Positions 36,566-45,906 of a stretch of DNA of 64,000 bases are shown here, piece by piece. The first letter of the stretch is position 1. The number at the start of each line of letters is the position of its first letter. A model generated the notes under the pieces. The model ran no database searches and was not told the origin of the DNA. It saw nothing but the letters and a program-made list of their open reading frames with translations. The position numbers and the translations under genes are program-made. Source of the DNA: Ascidiaceihabitans sp047624005 (lineage in GTDB: Bacteria > Pseudomonadota > Alphaproteobacteria > Rhodobacterales > Rhodobacteraceae). The DNA is taken from positions 3,888-67,887 of the forward strand of contig JBLHPE010000009.1 of NCBI GenBank assembly GCA_047624005.1. The letters are read 5' to 3'.

Positions 36566-37467
36566 ACGTCCTGTAATTTACGCGCTTCAACCCGCGCCAA
36601 TTCAATTAAACGCTTCATATAAGGCTTGTCCTTTTCATCCGCGCGGATGGCCGCATAAAGACGTCGCGTAATGCCCTCTTTCGTCAACGGACGGGTCACA
36701 TAATCCGAGGAATACTTGACCTCCCGCACGACCCAATCCGGCAGCACCGACACCCCCCGATTTGAGGCAACAAGCAACAAAATGACGGCCGTCAATTCAG
36801 CCTGACGGACAGCTTTTGGTTCGACCTTTGCAGGGATCAAAAGTTGGCTAAACACATCCAAACGGGTACGTTCAACGGGATAAGTAATCAACGTCTCACC
36901 GCGAAAATCTTTGGCTTCGATATATTCCTTTTGCGCAAGTGGATGATCTTTAGATGCCACGAAAACCGGCGCATAATCAAAGAGTTCTATGAACTCGACC
37001 CCTGCGATTTCTTCTGGATCAGAAGACACAACAAGATCAACTTCTTCCTTCATCAACGCAGGCAATGCATCAAACGCAAGGCCCGGACGGATATCAACGT
37101 CGACGTCCATCCAGTCACGCCGGAATTGCTCAAGCACCGGAAACAACCACTCGAAACATGCGTGACATTCAATCGCAATATGCATGCGCCCCGACTTGCC
37201 GTCACGAAGCCCCGTGAACTCCGCCAACGTGGCTTCGATCTGCGGCAAAACCTGATCAGCCAGACGCAACAAACGCATACCCGCAGCAGACAATCGCAAC
37301 GGCTTAGAACGACGTACAAACAGCTCAACTCCCGCCTGATCCTCAAGCCCCTTAACCTGATGGCTCAGCGCGCTTTGCGTGACGTGCAACTGATCCGCAG
37401 CCTTCGCCAACCCCCCAGTTTCATGGATGGCTTTGATCGTGCGAAGGTGGCGAAACTCGATATGCAT
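36562..37467 (-). CDS. metR: LysR-family regulator MetR
   Basis: The 301-residue product starts MHIEFRHLRTIKAIHETGG, then AAQLHVTQSALSHQVKGLE-like helix-turn-helix, characteristic of MetR, the homocysteine-responsive activator of methionine genes. ATG 37467 is chosen; the longer frame adds a non-domain leader. It is divergent from metF, and a perfect MetR box TGAA-N5-TTCA lies between them at 37496-37508, so it probably activates metF and controls itself. Confidence 0.92.
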   Translation of the reverse strand: MHIEFRHLRTIKAIHETGGLAKAADQLHVTQSALSHQVKGLEDQAGVELFVRRSKPLRLSAAGMRLLRLADQVLPQIEATLAEFTGLRDGKSGRMHIAIECHACFEWLFPVLEQFRRDWMDVDVDIRPGLAFDALPALMKEEVDLVVSSDPEEIAGVEFIELFDYAPVFVASKDHPLAQKEYIEAKDFRGETLITYPVERTRLDVFSQLLIPAKVEPKAVRQAELTAVILLLVASNRGVSVLPDWVVREVKYSSDYVTRPLTKEGITRRLYAAIRADEKDKPYMKRLIELARVEARKLQDV

Positions 37468-37495
37468 ATGAAACTCATGTTTATCTTGAAAGTTA

Positions 37496-37508
37496 TGAAA
37501 TTGTTTCA
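37496..37508. promoter_or_regulatory. MetR box
   Basis: TGAAATTGTTTCA matches the known MetR consensus TGAA-N5-TTCA exactly. It lies 29 bases from the metR start and 50 bases from the metF start. Confidence 0.85.
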
Positions 37509-37558
37509 TGTTTGGGTTTGTGCGACAAGGGTAAAATCAGATCATATAGGAGATCCAA

Positions 37559-38425
37559 ATGCCCGTCCCTAACGTTTCATTCGAAGTGTTCCCGCCAAAA
37601 TCCATAGACGCCTCTTTCCGGCTCTGGGACACGGCGCAGGTATTGGCACCCTTGGGTCCTCGTTTCTTTTCCGTGACTTACGGGGCTGGTGGTTCCGATC
37701 AGCACCTGACACATGACGCCGCACAAACGTTGCACCGGACGTCTGGTCATAAAGTTGCTGCGCATTTGACATGTGTGGGCGCATCAAAAGCCGATGTCCT
37801 TGGCACAGCCAATAAGTTTGCGAATGCTGGCATTACCGACATCGTCGCACTACGCGGTGACCCAAGCCAAGGGTCCAGCACATTTACGCCTCATCCCGAA
37901 GGCTTCAAAGACAGTTGCGACCTCATTTCCGCGCTTGCAGACACAAACAAGTTCAACATCCGGGTTGGTGCCTATCCTGACGTCCATCCAGATGCGACCT
38001 CAGCCAAGCAAAACATTGATTGGTTAAAAGCAAAAATTGACGCTGGTGCTTGCGAAGCCCTGACACAATTCTTCTTCGAGGCTGAATCCTTCCTTCGTTT
38101 CCGCGATGCCTGCGCAGATGCTAGTATCACAGCCCCCATTACCCCTGGAATCTTGCCGATATCCAACTGGAACAGCGCACGTAAGTTTGCTGAAAAATGT
38201 GGCACGCATATCCCGAATGAATTGGCGCAGACCTTTGATAAAGCCACGCGCGACGGGCGCACAGATCTGCTGTCAGTCGCACAGTGTACTGAACTGTGTG
38301 ACGATCTGATGTGCGAAGGTGTCAAAGATCTGCACTTCTACACACTTAACCGCCCGGACCTGACCCGTGATGTGTGTCATGCACTTGGCGTCACGCAGGC
38401 CAGCAGCATTCGCAACGTCGCGTAA
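37559..38425 (+). CDS. metF: 5,10-methylenetetrahydrofolate reductase
   Basis: The 288-residue length and sequence fit MetF: FEVFPPKS at residues 7-14, FFSVTYGAGGS near 36, IVALRGDPS near 96, and VGAYPDVHP near 138. It reduces methylene-THF to methyl-THF with NADH via FAD, providing the methyl group for methionine synthesis. The ATG follows AGGAGATCCAA. It is controlled with the divergent metR, and a GC hairpin lies after the stop. Confidence 0.95.
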   Translation: MPVPNVSFEVFPPKSIDASFRLWDTAQVLAPLGPRFFSVTYGAGGSDQHLTHDAAQTLHRTSGHKVAAHLTCVGASKADVLGTANKFANAGITDIVALRGDPSQGSSTFTPHPEGFKDSCDLISALADTNKFNIRVGAYPDVHPDATSAKQNIDWLKAKIDAGACEALTQFFFEAESFLRFRDACADASITAPITPGILPISNWNSARKFAEKCGTHIPNELAQTFDKATRDGRTDLLSVAQCTELCDDLMCEGVKDLHFYTLNRPDLTRDVCHALGVTQASSIRNVA

Positions 38426-38431
38426 CCCTTG

Positions 38432-38451
38432 CCGCCAATTGGCGGGGTTTC
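38432..38451 (+). terminator. Short GC stem-loop after metF
   Basis: CCGCC-AATT-GGCGG followed by GGTTTCT lies 7 bases after the metF stop. The stem is short and the T-tract weak, so termination is plausible but not certain. Confidence 0.5.
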
Positions 38452-38485
38452 TACCGTTGGGCATCCTTTGCCCGACGGAGTTATT

Positions 38486-38974
38486 ATGATCAAACACGCA
38501 CTTTCCCCCGCCGACCTTCTGAGTACCAACGAGGTTCTTGCGATGTCAGGGCTAGAATTCATGCAAGGGATTCTAAACGGCGAAAACCCTGCACCCCCAA
38601 TCGGGGCGACAATGGGCTATGCGCTGCACGATGTTGCAGACGGGCGTGTTGTGTTTCGTGGCACACCTGAATTCAATGTAACCAACCCGATGGGCACTGT
38701 GCATGGTGGTTGGTATGGCACCTTGTTGGACAGCGCCATGGCCTGCGCAATCATGACACGTGTCCCGCGCGGTTCAGTCTATACGACCTTGGAATATAAG
38801 ATAAATATTATCCGTTCGGTGCCAATTGGCACGACCATTGATTGCATTGGCACTGTGGATCATGCAGGCCGTTCAACTGGTGTGGCAACTGGTGAAATTC
38901 GCGGTGTTGAGGATGGTAAGTTGTACGCAACGGGATCAACAACCTGCATCATTATGGCCATTGCCAAACCCTAA
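38486..38974 (+). CDS. PaaI-type hotdog-fold thioesterase
   Basis: The 162-residue product has the hotdog thioesterase motif GTVHGGWYGTLLDSAMAC near residues 70-87, with the usual HGG and acidic helix residue. It would release a free acid from an acyl-CoA. ATG 38486 has GGAG upstream and is preferred over a longer frame from 38429. It ends convergently with the DUF2235 gene, overlapping by 4 bases. The acyl substrate is unknown. Confidence 0.88.
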   Translation: MIKHALSPADLLSTNEVLAMSGLEFMQGILNGENPAPPIGATMGYALHDVADGRVVFRGTPEFNVTNPMGTVHGGWYGTLLDSAMACAIMTRVPRGSVYTTLEYKINIIRSVPIGTTIDCIGTVDHAGRSTGVATGEIRGVEDGKLYATGSTTCIIMAIAKP

Positions 38975-40050
38975 CCCACCGATTGTCGTAGTCGACCTAA
39001 CCATGATCGCGTTTGCGGCTCAGGATCCTGTGCTAGACTTGGGTGGATCCGCTCTGAGGGATCAAGACCAACGTTTCGTGGTTTACGCGTAATAAAAACA
39101 CGACCGTAGCCGCTCCATGTTCCTGTGGCTGGCGCAGTTGGGTCTTGGGGGAAACGGCCTTGCCAACAGTTGGGCAACGGCAAATTATGGCTCTGCGCCT
39201 TTTCCAACATCCAGACCAGCGGGATATTGGAAAGCGGCCTAGACTGGTGATTGCCCCCCAATTCCCCGCCCACATCGCCGTGCGCACCGCGAAACCACAT
39301 TTGCTCCATATGGCCTGTCCATTTGGGATCAGTCTCCCACATGATCGGCTTGTAGGCGACGCGTGTCTCGTGACGGGCCAATGCGTGATATCCGTTTTTG
39401 ATCGAAGGTCCTATTGCGTGGCTGTGAAATGCATGTTTTGCTACACTAAGGCGCCATAAAACGGGGGCGTTGATACCCAAAGATTTGACAGTATCCCATA
39501 CGCCAACCATCTCGATTTCAATGTTTTCATGACAATATGCCTCACGAAAAACTGAGGATGCTTCGCTTTTTGGGGAACGTTCGTAATGGCGATATGCATC
39601 GCGAATACGCCGCTCAGTGGCCTGATCATTACGCAATAAGCCGACCATATCAATAACGCCCGAAAGAGACCGCACCGCATAAGCCCCCCGTGAAAAGCCC
39701 ATCAGGAATATTCGATCCCCAGGGTGATAACGTGACGCTAGATAACCATAAGCGCGACGAATTTGACGGTTTATACCGCGCCCCATCAATACATCACCTG
39801 CACGACGCCAATGCGACCATTGAAGCCCGTGTTCGTAATACACAGACACTTGGCTGCCCATCTCGGATAACAATTTATACGTCAAACCCGCGTTGGTCTC
39901 ACGCCCAGCTTCAAGCGAGGACATCGTACCATCCAAAATGATCACATGAATCGTCGGTCCACGAACAGGTGGCGCGACTTCAGGTGCGCCCCGTCCAAAA
40001 TGGTCCACAAGCCATGTGGCAATTCGCTTATTCAGCGGCGATAGGCGCAT
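38971..40050 (-). CDS. DUF2235 alpha/beta-hydrolase
   Basis: The 359-residue product matches the DUF2235 family: IILDGTMSSLE near residue 37, nucleophile elbow MGFSRGAYAVR near 118-128, VGVWDTVKSLG near 182, and WFRGAHGDVGG near 253. Members are lipase-like; some are phospholipase effectors of secretion systems. Here no secretion genes are near. ATG 40050 lies inside the end of the CoxL-type gene (23-base overlap), so the two are translated together. Confidence 0.83.
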   Translation of the reverse strand: MRLSPLNKRIATWLVDHFGRGAPEVAPPVRGPTIHVIILDGTMSSLEAGRETNAGLTYKLLSEMGSQVSVYYEHGLQWSHWRRAGDVLMGRGINRQIRRAYGYLASRYHPGDRIFLMGFSRGAYAVRSLSGVIDMVGLLRNDQATERRIRDAYRHYERSPKSEASSVFREAYCHENIEIEMVGVWDTVKSLGINAPVLWRLSVAKHAFHSHAIGPSIKNGYHALARHETRVAYKPIMWETDPKWTGHMEQMWFRGAHGDVGGELGGNHQSRPLSNIPLVWMLEKAQSHNLPLPNCWQGRFPQDPTAPATGTWSGYGRVFITRKPRNVGLDPSERIHPSLAQDPEPQTRSWLGRLRQSVG

Positions 40051-42328
40051 CCTGTAACAATTCCCAAACTCTGTGCGGTGTGAAAGGCATGTCGGCCTGA
40101 CGCACGCCGTGATCCCAAAGCGCATCTTGAACCGCGTTTGCGACGGCCGCCAATGCACCAACAGTTCCTGCCTCCCCGCAGCCTTTCATGCCCATAATGT
40201 TTGCCGTGGACGGGACTGGCACTGAAGTGAAGCTTATATTAGGGACATCATCTGCCCGTGGCATCGCATAATCCATAAACGTTGCCGTGAGCAGTTGGCC
40301 GTCTTCATCATAAACAACACGTTCCGTCAGGGCCTGCCCGATGCCCTGAACCACACCACCGTGTACCTGCCCCTCGGCCAATACAGGATTGATAAGGTTG
40401 CCAAAATCATCAATGACAAAGTAACGCTCTGTCGTAACAACACCCGTTTCAGGATCGATCACAACCTCTGAAATATGGGCCCCGTTTGGAAAGCTGCGCG
40501 CCTCCAATTTCGCATGTTCTTCGTGCACCAAAAGATCGTTGCGCCCCGCAGCACGCGCCATTTCAGCAACTTCAAGCATGGTCGGCGTCAAATTTGATCC
40601 ATCAGCGCGGAACCGTTCGTCATCGAATTCAATTGTACTCGCATCCACGCCCATTTCCTCAGACAGGAAGGCGGTAAACTTCTGGGTCATCGTGGCAACC
40701 GTTGCCAAGGTCGCATTATTTTGCACAGTGACAGATCGCGAACCACCAGTCCCGCCGCCCGTCTTGATCAAATCGCTGTCTCCTTGAATGACAAAGATTA
40801 GGTCGGCAGGAATGCCCGTTTGGTCACTTAGGAATTGTGCATAAACCGTTTCATGCCCCTGCCCACCCGATTGTGTCCCCACAAGGATATGAACTGTGCC
40901 ATCCTCGTTAAACACAACTTTGGCAGTCTCATCTGGTGAGCCCAAGATACTTTCAATGTAGTAACACAGACCTTGGCCACGCAGCTTGCCATTGGCTGCA
41001 TCAGCAGCGCGACGGGCCGCAAAGCCACTTGCATCCGCAATCTCAGCAGCGCGGCTCAACAACATATCAAAGTTGCCAACATCATAGGTCTCGCCCGTTG
41101 CGGCGGCATAGGGAAATTGATCTGGCTTGATGAAATTACGGCGACGCAGCTCCCAGGGGTCAACGCCCAACTCACGGGCAGCGCGGTCCATCACACGTTC
41201 CAAAACATAGATCGCTTCAGGACGGCCAGCGCCGCGATATGCGTCAACCTGCGTGGTGTTGGTAAAGTAGCCGTTCACGTGCAGATAAGTCGTTTGCACA
41301 TCATAAACACCCATCAAAACGCGACTGAAAAGCGTCGTTTGGATCGGTTGGCCAAATTGAGAGTTATAGGCCCCAAGGTTGATATCCGAATGCACGCGAT
41401 ACGCTGTGATTTTGTAGTTCTCGTCAAACGCCAGTTCCGCCAACGATGTCAGATCACGGCCACCATTGTCAGACAACATCGCCTCTGTGCGTTCGGACAT
41501 CCATTTGACTGGACGGCCCAAAATGCGGGCTGCATGCGCCACACTAAAGGGTTCGGGATACCCCATGCCTTTCATGCCAAAACCGCCACCCGTATCGGGG
41601 TTGGTTACATGCACGTCATCCGCGTCCAACCCAAAAGCTGTAATCATTTGGTTCTTGTTCACCCAAACGCCTTGCCCGTTTATCGCAACATGCAGACGTC
41701 CGTCGTCGTCCCATGAGGAATAGCAACCGCGCGGCTCCATCGAATTGACGATGATCCGGTTGTCACCAACGTTCAGGCTGACCACATGTGCGGCAGATGC
41801 GAAGGCTGCCGTTGTTGCGCCCTCATCCCCCATTTCCCAATCGAATGCCACGTTGTCAGGCGCGCTGTCATGCAGGGTTTCACCCCCTGCTGTCAGGTCC
41901 ATTTTGGTCGGCAGTTCGTCATAATCCAGCACAACCAACTCGGCTGCATCCCGCGCCTGGTCCATCGTTTCTGCAATCACTGCGACGATAGGTTCACCTA
42001 CAAACCGCAGGCGGCCCTTTGCCAAGACATTGCGGCTGGTGGCCGCGCCTTTTGTGCCATCGCGATTGGCCACAAGGGCAGCAAACATTTCAGTATTCAT
42101 ACCCGCGGCTTCTAGATCAGCGCAGGTCAAAACAGCCTGTACCCCCTCGGCCTCGCGGGCATCGGTCACATCAAGTTCGGTAATTGTCGCATGCGCAACA
42201 GGAGAGCGGAAAAAGAACGCGTTCAATGCGTTTTTTGGGGCAATATCTTCAACATAGCGTCCGTCACCCGTCAGGAACCGCACATCTTCGACCCGCTTCA
42301 CGGACTGACTTTTTCCAAACTTTTCCAT
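40028..42328 (-). CDS. Molybdenum hydroxylase large subunit, xanthine dehydrogenase / CoxL form II type
   Basis: The 766-residue product has the family layout: a KRVEDVRFLTGDGRYVEDI opening, a GGFGMKGMGYPE cofactor loop, AYRGAGRPEA (the signature of form II CoxL-like enzymes and not the AYxCSFR of true CO dehydrogenase), and the base glutamate in GMKGCGEAGTVGA near the end. ATG 42328 has AGGAG 7 bases upstream. The FAD and 2Fe-2S subunits that normally accompany it are absent on both sides, so they must come from elsewhere. The substrate is probably an aldehyde or N-heterocycle. Confidence 0.92.
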   Translation of the reverse strand: MEKFGKSQSVKRVEDVRFLTGDGRYVEDIAPKNALNAFFFRSPVAHATITELDVTDAREAEGVQAVLTCADLEAAGMNTEMFAALVANRDGTKGAATSRNVLAKGRLRFVGEPIVAVIAETMDQARDAAELVVLDYDELPTKMDLTAGGETLHDSAPDNVAFDWEMGDEGATTAAFASAAHVVSLNVGDNRIIVNSMEPRGCYSSWDDDGRLHVAINGQGVWVNKNQMITAFGLDADDVHVTNPDTGGGFGMKGMGYPEPFSVAHAARILGRPVKWMSERTEAMLSDNGGRDLTSLAELAFDENYKITAYRVHSDINLGAYNSQFGQPIQTTLFSRVLMGVYDVQTTYLHVNGYFTNTTQVDAYRGAGRPEAIYVLERVMDRAARELGVDPWELRRRNFIKPDQFPYAAATGETYDVGNFDMLLSRAAEIADASGFAARRAADAANGKLRGQGLCYYIESILGSPDETAKVVFNEDGTVHILVGTQSGGQGHETVYAQFLSDQTGIPADLIFVIQGDSDLIKTGGGTGGSRSVTVQNNATLATVATMTQKFTAFLSEEMGVDASTIEFDDERFRADGSNLTPTMLEVAEMARAAGRNDLLVHEEHAKLEARSFPNGAHISEVVIDPETGVVTTERYFVIDDFGNLINPVLAEGQVHGGVVQGIGQALTERVVYDEDGQLLTATFMDYAMPRADDVPNISFTSVPVPSTANIMGMKGCGEAGTVGALAAVANAVQDALWDHGVRQADMPFTPHRVWELLQDAPIAAE

Positions 42329-42550
42329 GCGCTTGCTCCTGTAAAGATAAAGTGTCGAATGAGACATTAGCTGGCTATGCTGCCGTGTCCAGCAGCCAGC
42401 CCTGAATTCGCTAACATGACGTAAAGTTTATTGGGAATTCATCTAGAATCTTTTCGAATTTCGATGCAATTCATCATTTGCAAAACCAGCAAGGCCCGAA
42501 ATAGGATGAGGTAAGAAGATATACTAGAAACTCGCACAAGGGCGTCACCT

Positions 42551-43184
42551 ATGGCCAAGACAGTCAGCTTTACCCAGATGAAAGACGGAACTGCCGAGGA
42601 TTATGCGTTTCTAACCAAACACGAGGTCGAATACACAAAGGGGACCGCTGACAAGTTGCTGAAAGCGCTGGTTGATTTGGACGAAGGATTGTCCGGCTAC
42701 AAGGTCACGCGACTTGGTCATTCATTGCAATCGGCAACACGTGCATGGCGTGACGGGGCAGATATTGACTGGGTCGTGTGCATGCTTTTGCATGACATCG
42801 GTGACATCTACGCACCTTATAAGCACGACGAATACGCAGCGGCATAACCACGACGAATACGCAGCGGCAATTTTACGTCCCTTTGTGCGGGAGCAATGTA
42901 GTTGGTGTGTCCAAACACATGGTGATTTTCAGATGGTCTATTACGGTCATCTTGTTGGCGGAAATCCAAACAAGAGGGATCAGTTTGCGGGCCATCTATA
43001 TTTCGATGATTGTGCGATGTTTTGTGAGCGTTGGGATCAGTCCAGCTTTGATCCAGAATACGACAGTCTGCCAATTGAATTTTTCGCACCACTGGTACGA
43101 CAGGTTTTTTCCCGCGACGCTTACGATCCGGCAGTCATTCGCAAAGCGGAACGCGAACCCTTGATCGGCACACCACGCGCCTAG
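42551..43184 (+). pseudogene. HD-domain protein broken by a 25-base tandem duplication
   Basis: The first frame (from ATG 42551) reads an HD phosphohydrolase-like domain with HSLQSATRA and CMLLHDIGDIYAPYKHDEYAAA, then stops at 42845-42847. The same protein continues in another frame as HDEYAAAILRPFVREQ to the stop at 43182-43184. Between them the 21-base block CACGACGAATACGCAGCGGCA occurs twice (42824-42844 and 42849-42869), 25 bases apart. Removing one unit restores a single frame of about 202 codons. The function of the intact protein is unknown; HD proteins are usually metal-dependent phosphatases or oxygenases. Confidence 0.85.
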
Positions 43185-43206
43185 CTTATGGCCGTTGCAG
43201 ACAAGT

Positions 43207-43236
43207 AAGGTGCGCTTGACGCGCACCTTATGTTTT
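43207..43236 (+). terminator. Terminator-like hairpin AAGGTGCGC/GCGCACCTT
   Basis: AAGGTGCGC-TTGAC-GCGCACCTT forms a 9-base stem followed by ATGTTTTT. It lies between the convergent HD gene and gcdH and can serve both. The same stem occurs after the acyl-CoA dehydrogenase gene at 56983-57005. Confidence 0.75.
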
Positions 43237-44459
43237 TAAAAGAACGCTTGAATGCCAGTCTGGGCACGGCCCAAGATCAAGGCGTGAACGTCGTGCGTGC
43301 CCTCATAGGTGTTAACCGTCTCAAGGTTCATCATGTGGCGCATCACTTGGAATTCGCCGCTGATACCGTTGCCACCGTGCATGTCCCGCGACATGCGCGC
43401 AATATCCAGCGCTTTGCCACAGTTGTTCCGCTTCATGATCGAAATCATTTCTGGTGCAGCTTTCGCATCGTCCATCAAACGCCCGACTTGCAAAGCGCCT
43501 TGCAGGCCCAGAGTAATTTCGGTCTGCATGTCCGCGAGCTTCTTCTGGAACAGTTGCGTGCCGGCCAAGGGTTTGTTGAACTGCTTGCGGTCCAATCCGT
43601 ACTGACGCGCCGCGTGCCAACAAAATTCTGCTGCGCCCATAGCGCCCCATGCGATGCCATAACGTGCACGATTCAAACAGCCAAACGGACCCTTAAGACC
43701 TTGAACATTTGGCAACAATGCGTCCTCGCCAACTTCGACACCCTCCATCACGATTTCACCCGTCACGGACGCGCGTAAGGATAGCTTGTTGCCGATTTTT
43801 GGCGCAGACAGCCCCTTCATCCCTTTTTCCAAGACGAAGCCGCGGATTTTACCGCCATGTGCCTCGGACTTGGCCCAGATCACAAAGACATCAGCGATTG
43901 GCGCGTTAGAGATCCACATTTTGGACCCACTGATCACGTAACCACCGTCCGTTTTCTTAGCCACAGTCTTCATACCAGCCGGATCACTGCCTGCGTCTGG
44001 TTCAGTCAGACCAAAACACCCAATCCATTCGCCAGATGCCAATTTTGGCAGGTACTTGCGGCGCTGTTCTTCTGAACCATAAGCATAGATAGGATAGATC
44101 ACGAGGCTGGATTGCACAGACATCATTGACCGATATCCACTGTCGATACGTTCTACTTCGCGCGCGACGAGGCCATAGCTGACATATGAGCCACCCAAAC
44201 CGCCGTATTCTTCGGGCAACGTCACACCCAGCAGCCCCATCTCGCCCATTTCGGCAAAGATACTAGGATCTGTCACTTCATTGGCAAAAGCGTCGATCAC
44301 ACGCGGGGCCAGTTTCTCAGACGCATAAGCAGCGGCCGAGGCTTGGATCATCCGCTCGTCCTCATTCAACTGATCACTCAAGCGAAATGGATCGGCCCAA
44401 TCAAAGCTGCCCAAATCAGGTGCATCTTTGGCCTTTAGGATATTTGGTTCTGCATTCAT
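43236..44459 (-). CDS. gcdH: Glutaryl-CoA dehydrogenase
   Basis: The 407-residue product matches glutaryl-CoA dehydrogenase within the acyl-CoA dehydrogenase superfamily: FDWADPFRLSDQL near residue 19, LPEEYGGLGGSYVSYGL near 82, GLTEPDAGSDPAGM near 150, and the catalytic glutamate near 386 in NTYEGTHDVHALILGRA. It converts glutaryl-CoA to crotonyl-CoA in lysine and tryptophan breakdown, passing electrons to ETF. A LysR regulator is divergent, as is common for this gene. Confidence 0.94.
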   Translation of the reverse strand: MNAEPNILKAKDAPDLGSFDWADPFRLSDQLNEDERMIQASAAAYASEKLAPRVIDAFANEVTDPSIFAEMGEMGLLGVTLPEEYGGLGGSYVSYGLVAREVERIDSGYRSMMSVQSSLVIYPIYAYGSEEQRRKYLPKLASGEWIGCFGLTEPDAGSDPAGMKTVAKKTDGGYVISGSKMWISNAPIADVFVIWAKSEAHGGKIRGFVLEKGMKGLSAPKIGNKLSLRASVTGEIVMEGVEVGEDALLPNVQGLKGPFGCLNRARYGIAWGAMGAAEFCWHAARQYGLDRKQFNKPLAGTQLFQKKLADMQTEITLGLQGALQVGRLMDDAKAAPEMISIMKRNNCGKALDIARMSRDMHGGNGISGEFQVMRHMMNLETVNTYEGTHDVHALILGRAQTGIQAFF

Positions 44460-44493
44460 GAGATGAGCCTTTCGCGGAATTTCTGATATTTAT

Positions 44494-44515
44494 GCACTTA
44501 TTGCAAATTTAGTGC
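44494..44515. promoter_or_regulatory. Possible LysR site between gcdH and its regulator
   Basis: GCACT and AGTGC form a 5-base dyad with a 12-base AT-rich spacer in the 105-base divergent promoter region. The dyad is short and could occur by chance. Confidence 0.3.
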
Positions 44516-44564
44516 GGAAGTTCTAATGCTCATCCATCCTACAACCTATGAGGAAAACGCATAG

Positions 44565-45449
44565 ATGATCGCGCCGCGCCGCTTCTTGCCATCAACGTCC
44601 TCATTGCTTGCTTTTGAAGCAGTTGCACGGCTTGGTACCGCCACAGCCGCCGCAGCAGAGTTGTCGCTGACGCAAAGCGCCATCAGTCGACAGCTTAAGA
44701 CACTGGAACATCAATTGGGCGTCCCCTTGATGCAGCGCGAAGGGCGATTGTTGCGAATGACACCAGCGGGTCAAGCTTATGCTTTGAAAGCCCGCGATAT
44801 TCTGGGACAACTTGCAGCGGCGTCGATTGCGGCAAGTTCAAATCCAAATGGCGGCACGCTGAACCTTGCCATTCTGCCCGCGTTCGGAATGCACTGGTTG
44901 GCCCCCCGATTGTCAGATTTTGCGCGGGCGCATCCTGAAGTCACCACGAACCTATCCACCCGTCTTGCCCCATTTGATTTCCGATCCAGCCGCTTTGATG
45001 CAGCCATCCATTTCGGGCGCGAAGATTGGCCAAATGCACAGCATATGCCGTTGATGCCTGAAACGGTTATTCCAGTCTGCGCACCAGGTACGTTTGCGGC
45101 CCCCACAGCTGATCCGTCAGCTATCCTGAATTACCCTTTACTGCACCTAGAGACGCGACCACGTGGTTGGGAACGATGGTTAAACGCCCACAATATAAAA
45201 GAAAAATTACCTACAGGAATGATGTTTGACCAATTTTCAACCATGGCTCAGGCAGCGGTACACGGGATGGGGATTGCATTGCTGCCTACATTTGTTGCCG
45301 AGCCCTACTTGAACAGTGGGCAGTTGATGAAGGCCTCAACGCACACCAGCGAAAGCATCGGAACCTACTATCTGGTTTGGCCCACAGAACAGGACAATAT
45401 CGCCCCACTGAAGGCGTTTAGAACATGGTTAGAAACGCAAATCGATTGA
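44565..45449 (+). CDS. LysR-family regulator next to gcdH
   Basis: The 294-residue product has a GcvA-like LysR helix-turn-helix (SSLLAFEAVARLGTATAAAA, then LSLTQSAISRQLKTLEHQLG) and a substrate-binding domain. It is divergent from gcdH with a 105-base shared promoter region and is therefore the probable regulator of glutaryl-CoA breakdown. The effector is likely glutarate or glutaryl-CoA by analogy; this is not visible in sequence. Confidence 0.88.
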   Translation: MIAPRRFLPSTSSLLAFEAVARLGTATAAAAELSLTQSAISRQLKTLEHQLGVPLMQREGRLLRMTPAGQAYALKARDILGQLAAASIAASSNPNGGTLNLAILPAFGMHWLAPRLSDFARAHPEVTTNLSTRLAPFDFRSSRFDAAIHFGREDWPNAQHMPLMPETVIPVCAPGTFAAPTADPSAILNYPLLHLETRPRGWERWLNAHNIKEKLPTGMMFDQFSTMAQAAVHGMGIALLPTFVAEPYLNSGQLMKASTHTSESIGTYYLVWPTEQDNIAPLKAFRTWLETQID

Positions 45450-45551
45450 TTTTCTGCATGTGCAGCATCGCCCGTCATATTTTCGCCCCAATCACCGTTT
45501 AGTTAAAAACCAATATTTACGGGTGGGGCCCGATTTAACAGGAGCTCAGTA

Positions 45552-45899
45552 ATGCTGCGCAAGACAACTTTGATGGCTGGTTTGGCCTCGCTATTTCTCT
45601 CGACACCCGTTCAGGCTGTCGAGCTACAAATTCTTGTTTTGCCGGATGCATATTTCCCGCAAACATCTTATGTGACTGCAGGCGATACGCTTGTTTTCCT
45701 TAATGAATCTGACGTTGCTATCACGGTTACATCCGTCGACGATCAATGGACAACAGGTGCTTTAGGCAACAACCAGTCTTCTACAATTACAGTAGTCGCA
45801 GGTATGACAACTGACTTTTTCCACGAGGGTTCAGAAGATGAAAATGGCGAACCAGCAGTGACTGGCATCATCAGCTTTATCGATGCGCCGTTAGACTAA
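45552..45899 (+). CDS. Small secreted cupredoxin-like protein without obvious copper ligands
   Basis: The 115-residue product has a signal peptide ending in PVQA near residue 23 and a beta-rich mature part with the cupredoxin pattern FPQTSYVTAGDTLVFLNESD. The usual C-terminal copper loop (Cys, His, Met) is not present; only one histidine (FFHEGSEDENG) is seen. It may have lost copper binding or use another site. AGGAGCTCAGTA precedes the ATG. It is a single gene convergent with the SRAP gene. Confidence 0.7.
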   Translation: MLRKTTLMAGLASLFLSTPVQAVELQILVLPDAYFPQTSYVTAGDTLVFLNESDVAITVTSVDDQWTTGALGNNQSSTITVVAGMTTDFFHEGSEDENGEPAVTGIISFIDAPLD

Positions 45900-45906
45900 G
45901 ACACCG

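Noticed and set aside
36844..37572. Plus-strand frame of 242 codons across metR
   Set aside because: Antisense of metR and runs through the metR/metF promoter; no domain content.
40973..41716. Plus-strand frame of 247 codons inside the CoxL-type gene
   Set aside because: Antisense to the conserved molybdenum subunit; no recognisable domain and shadow-like composition.
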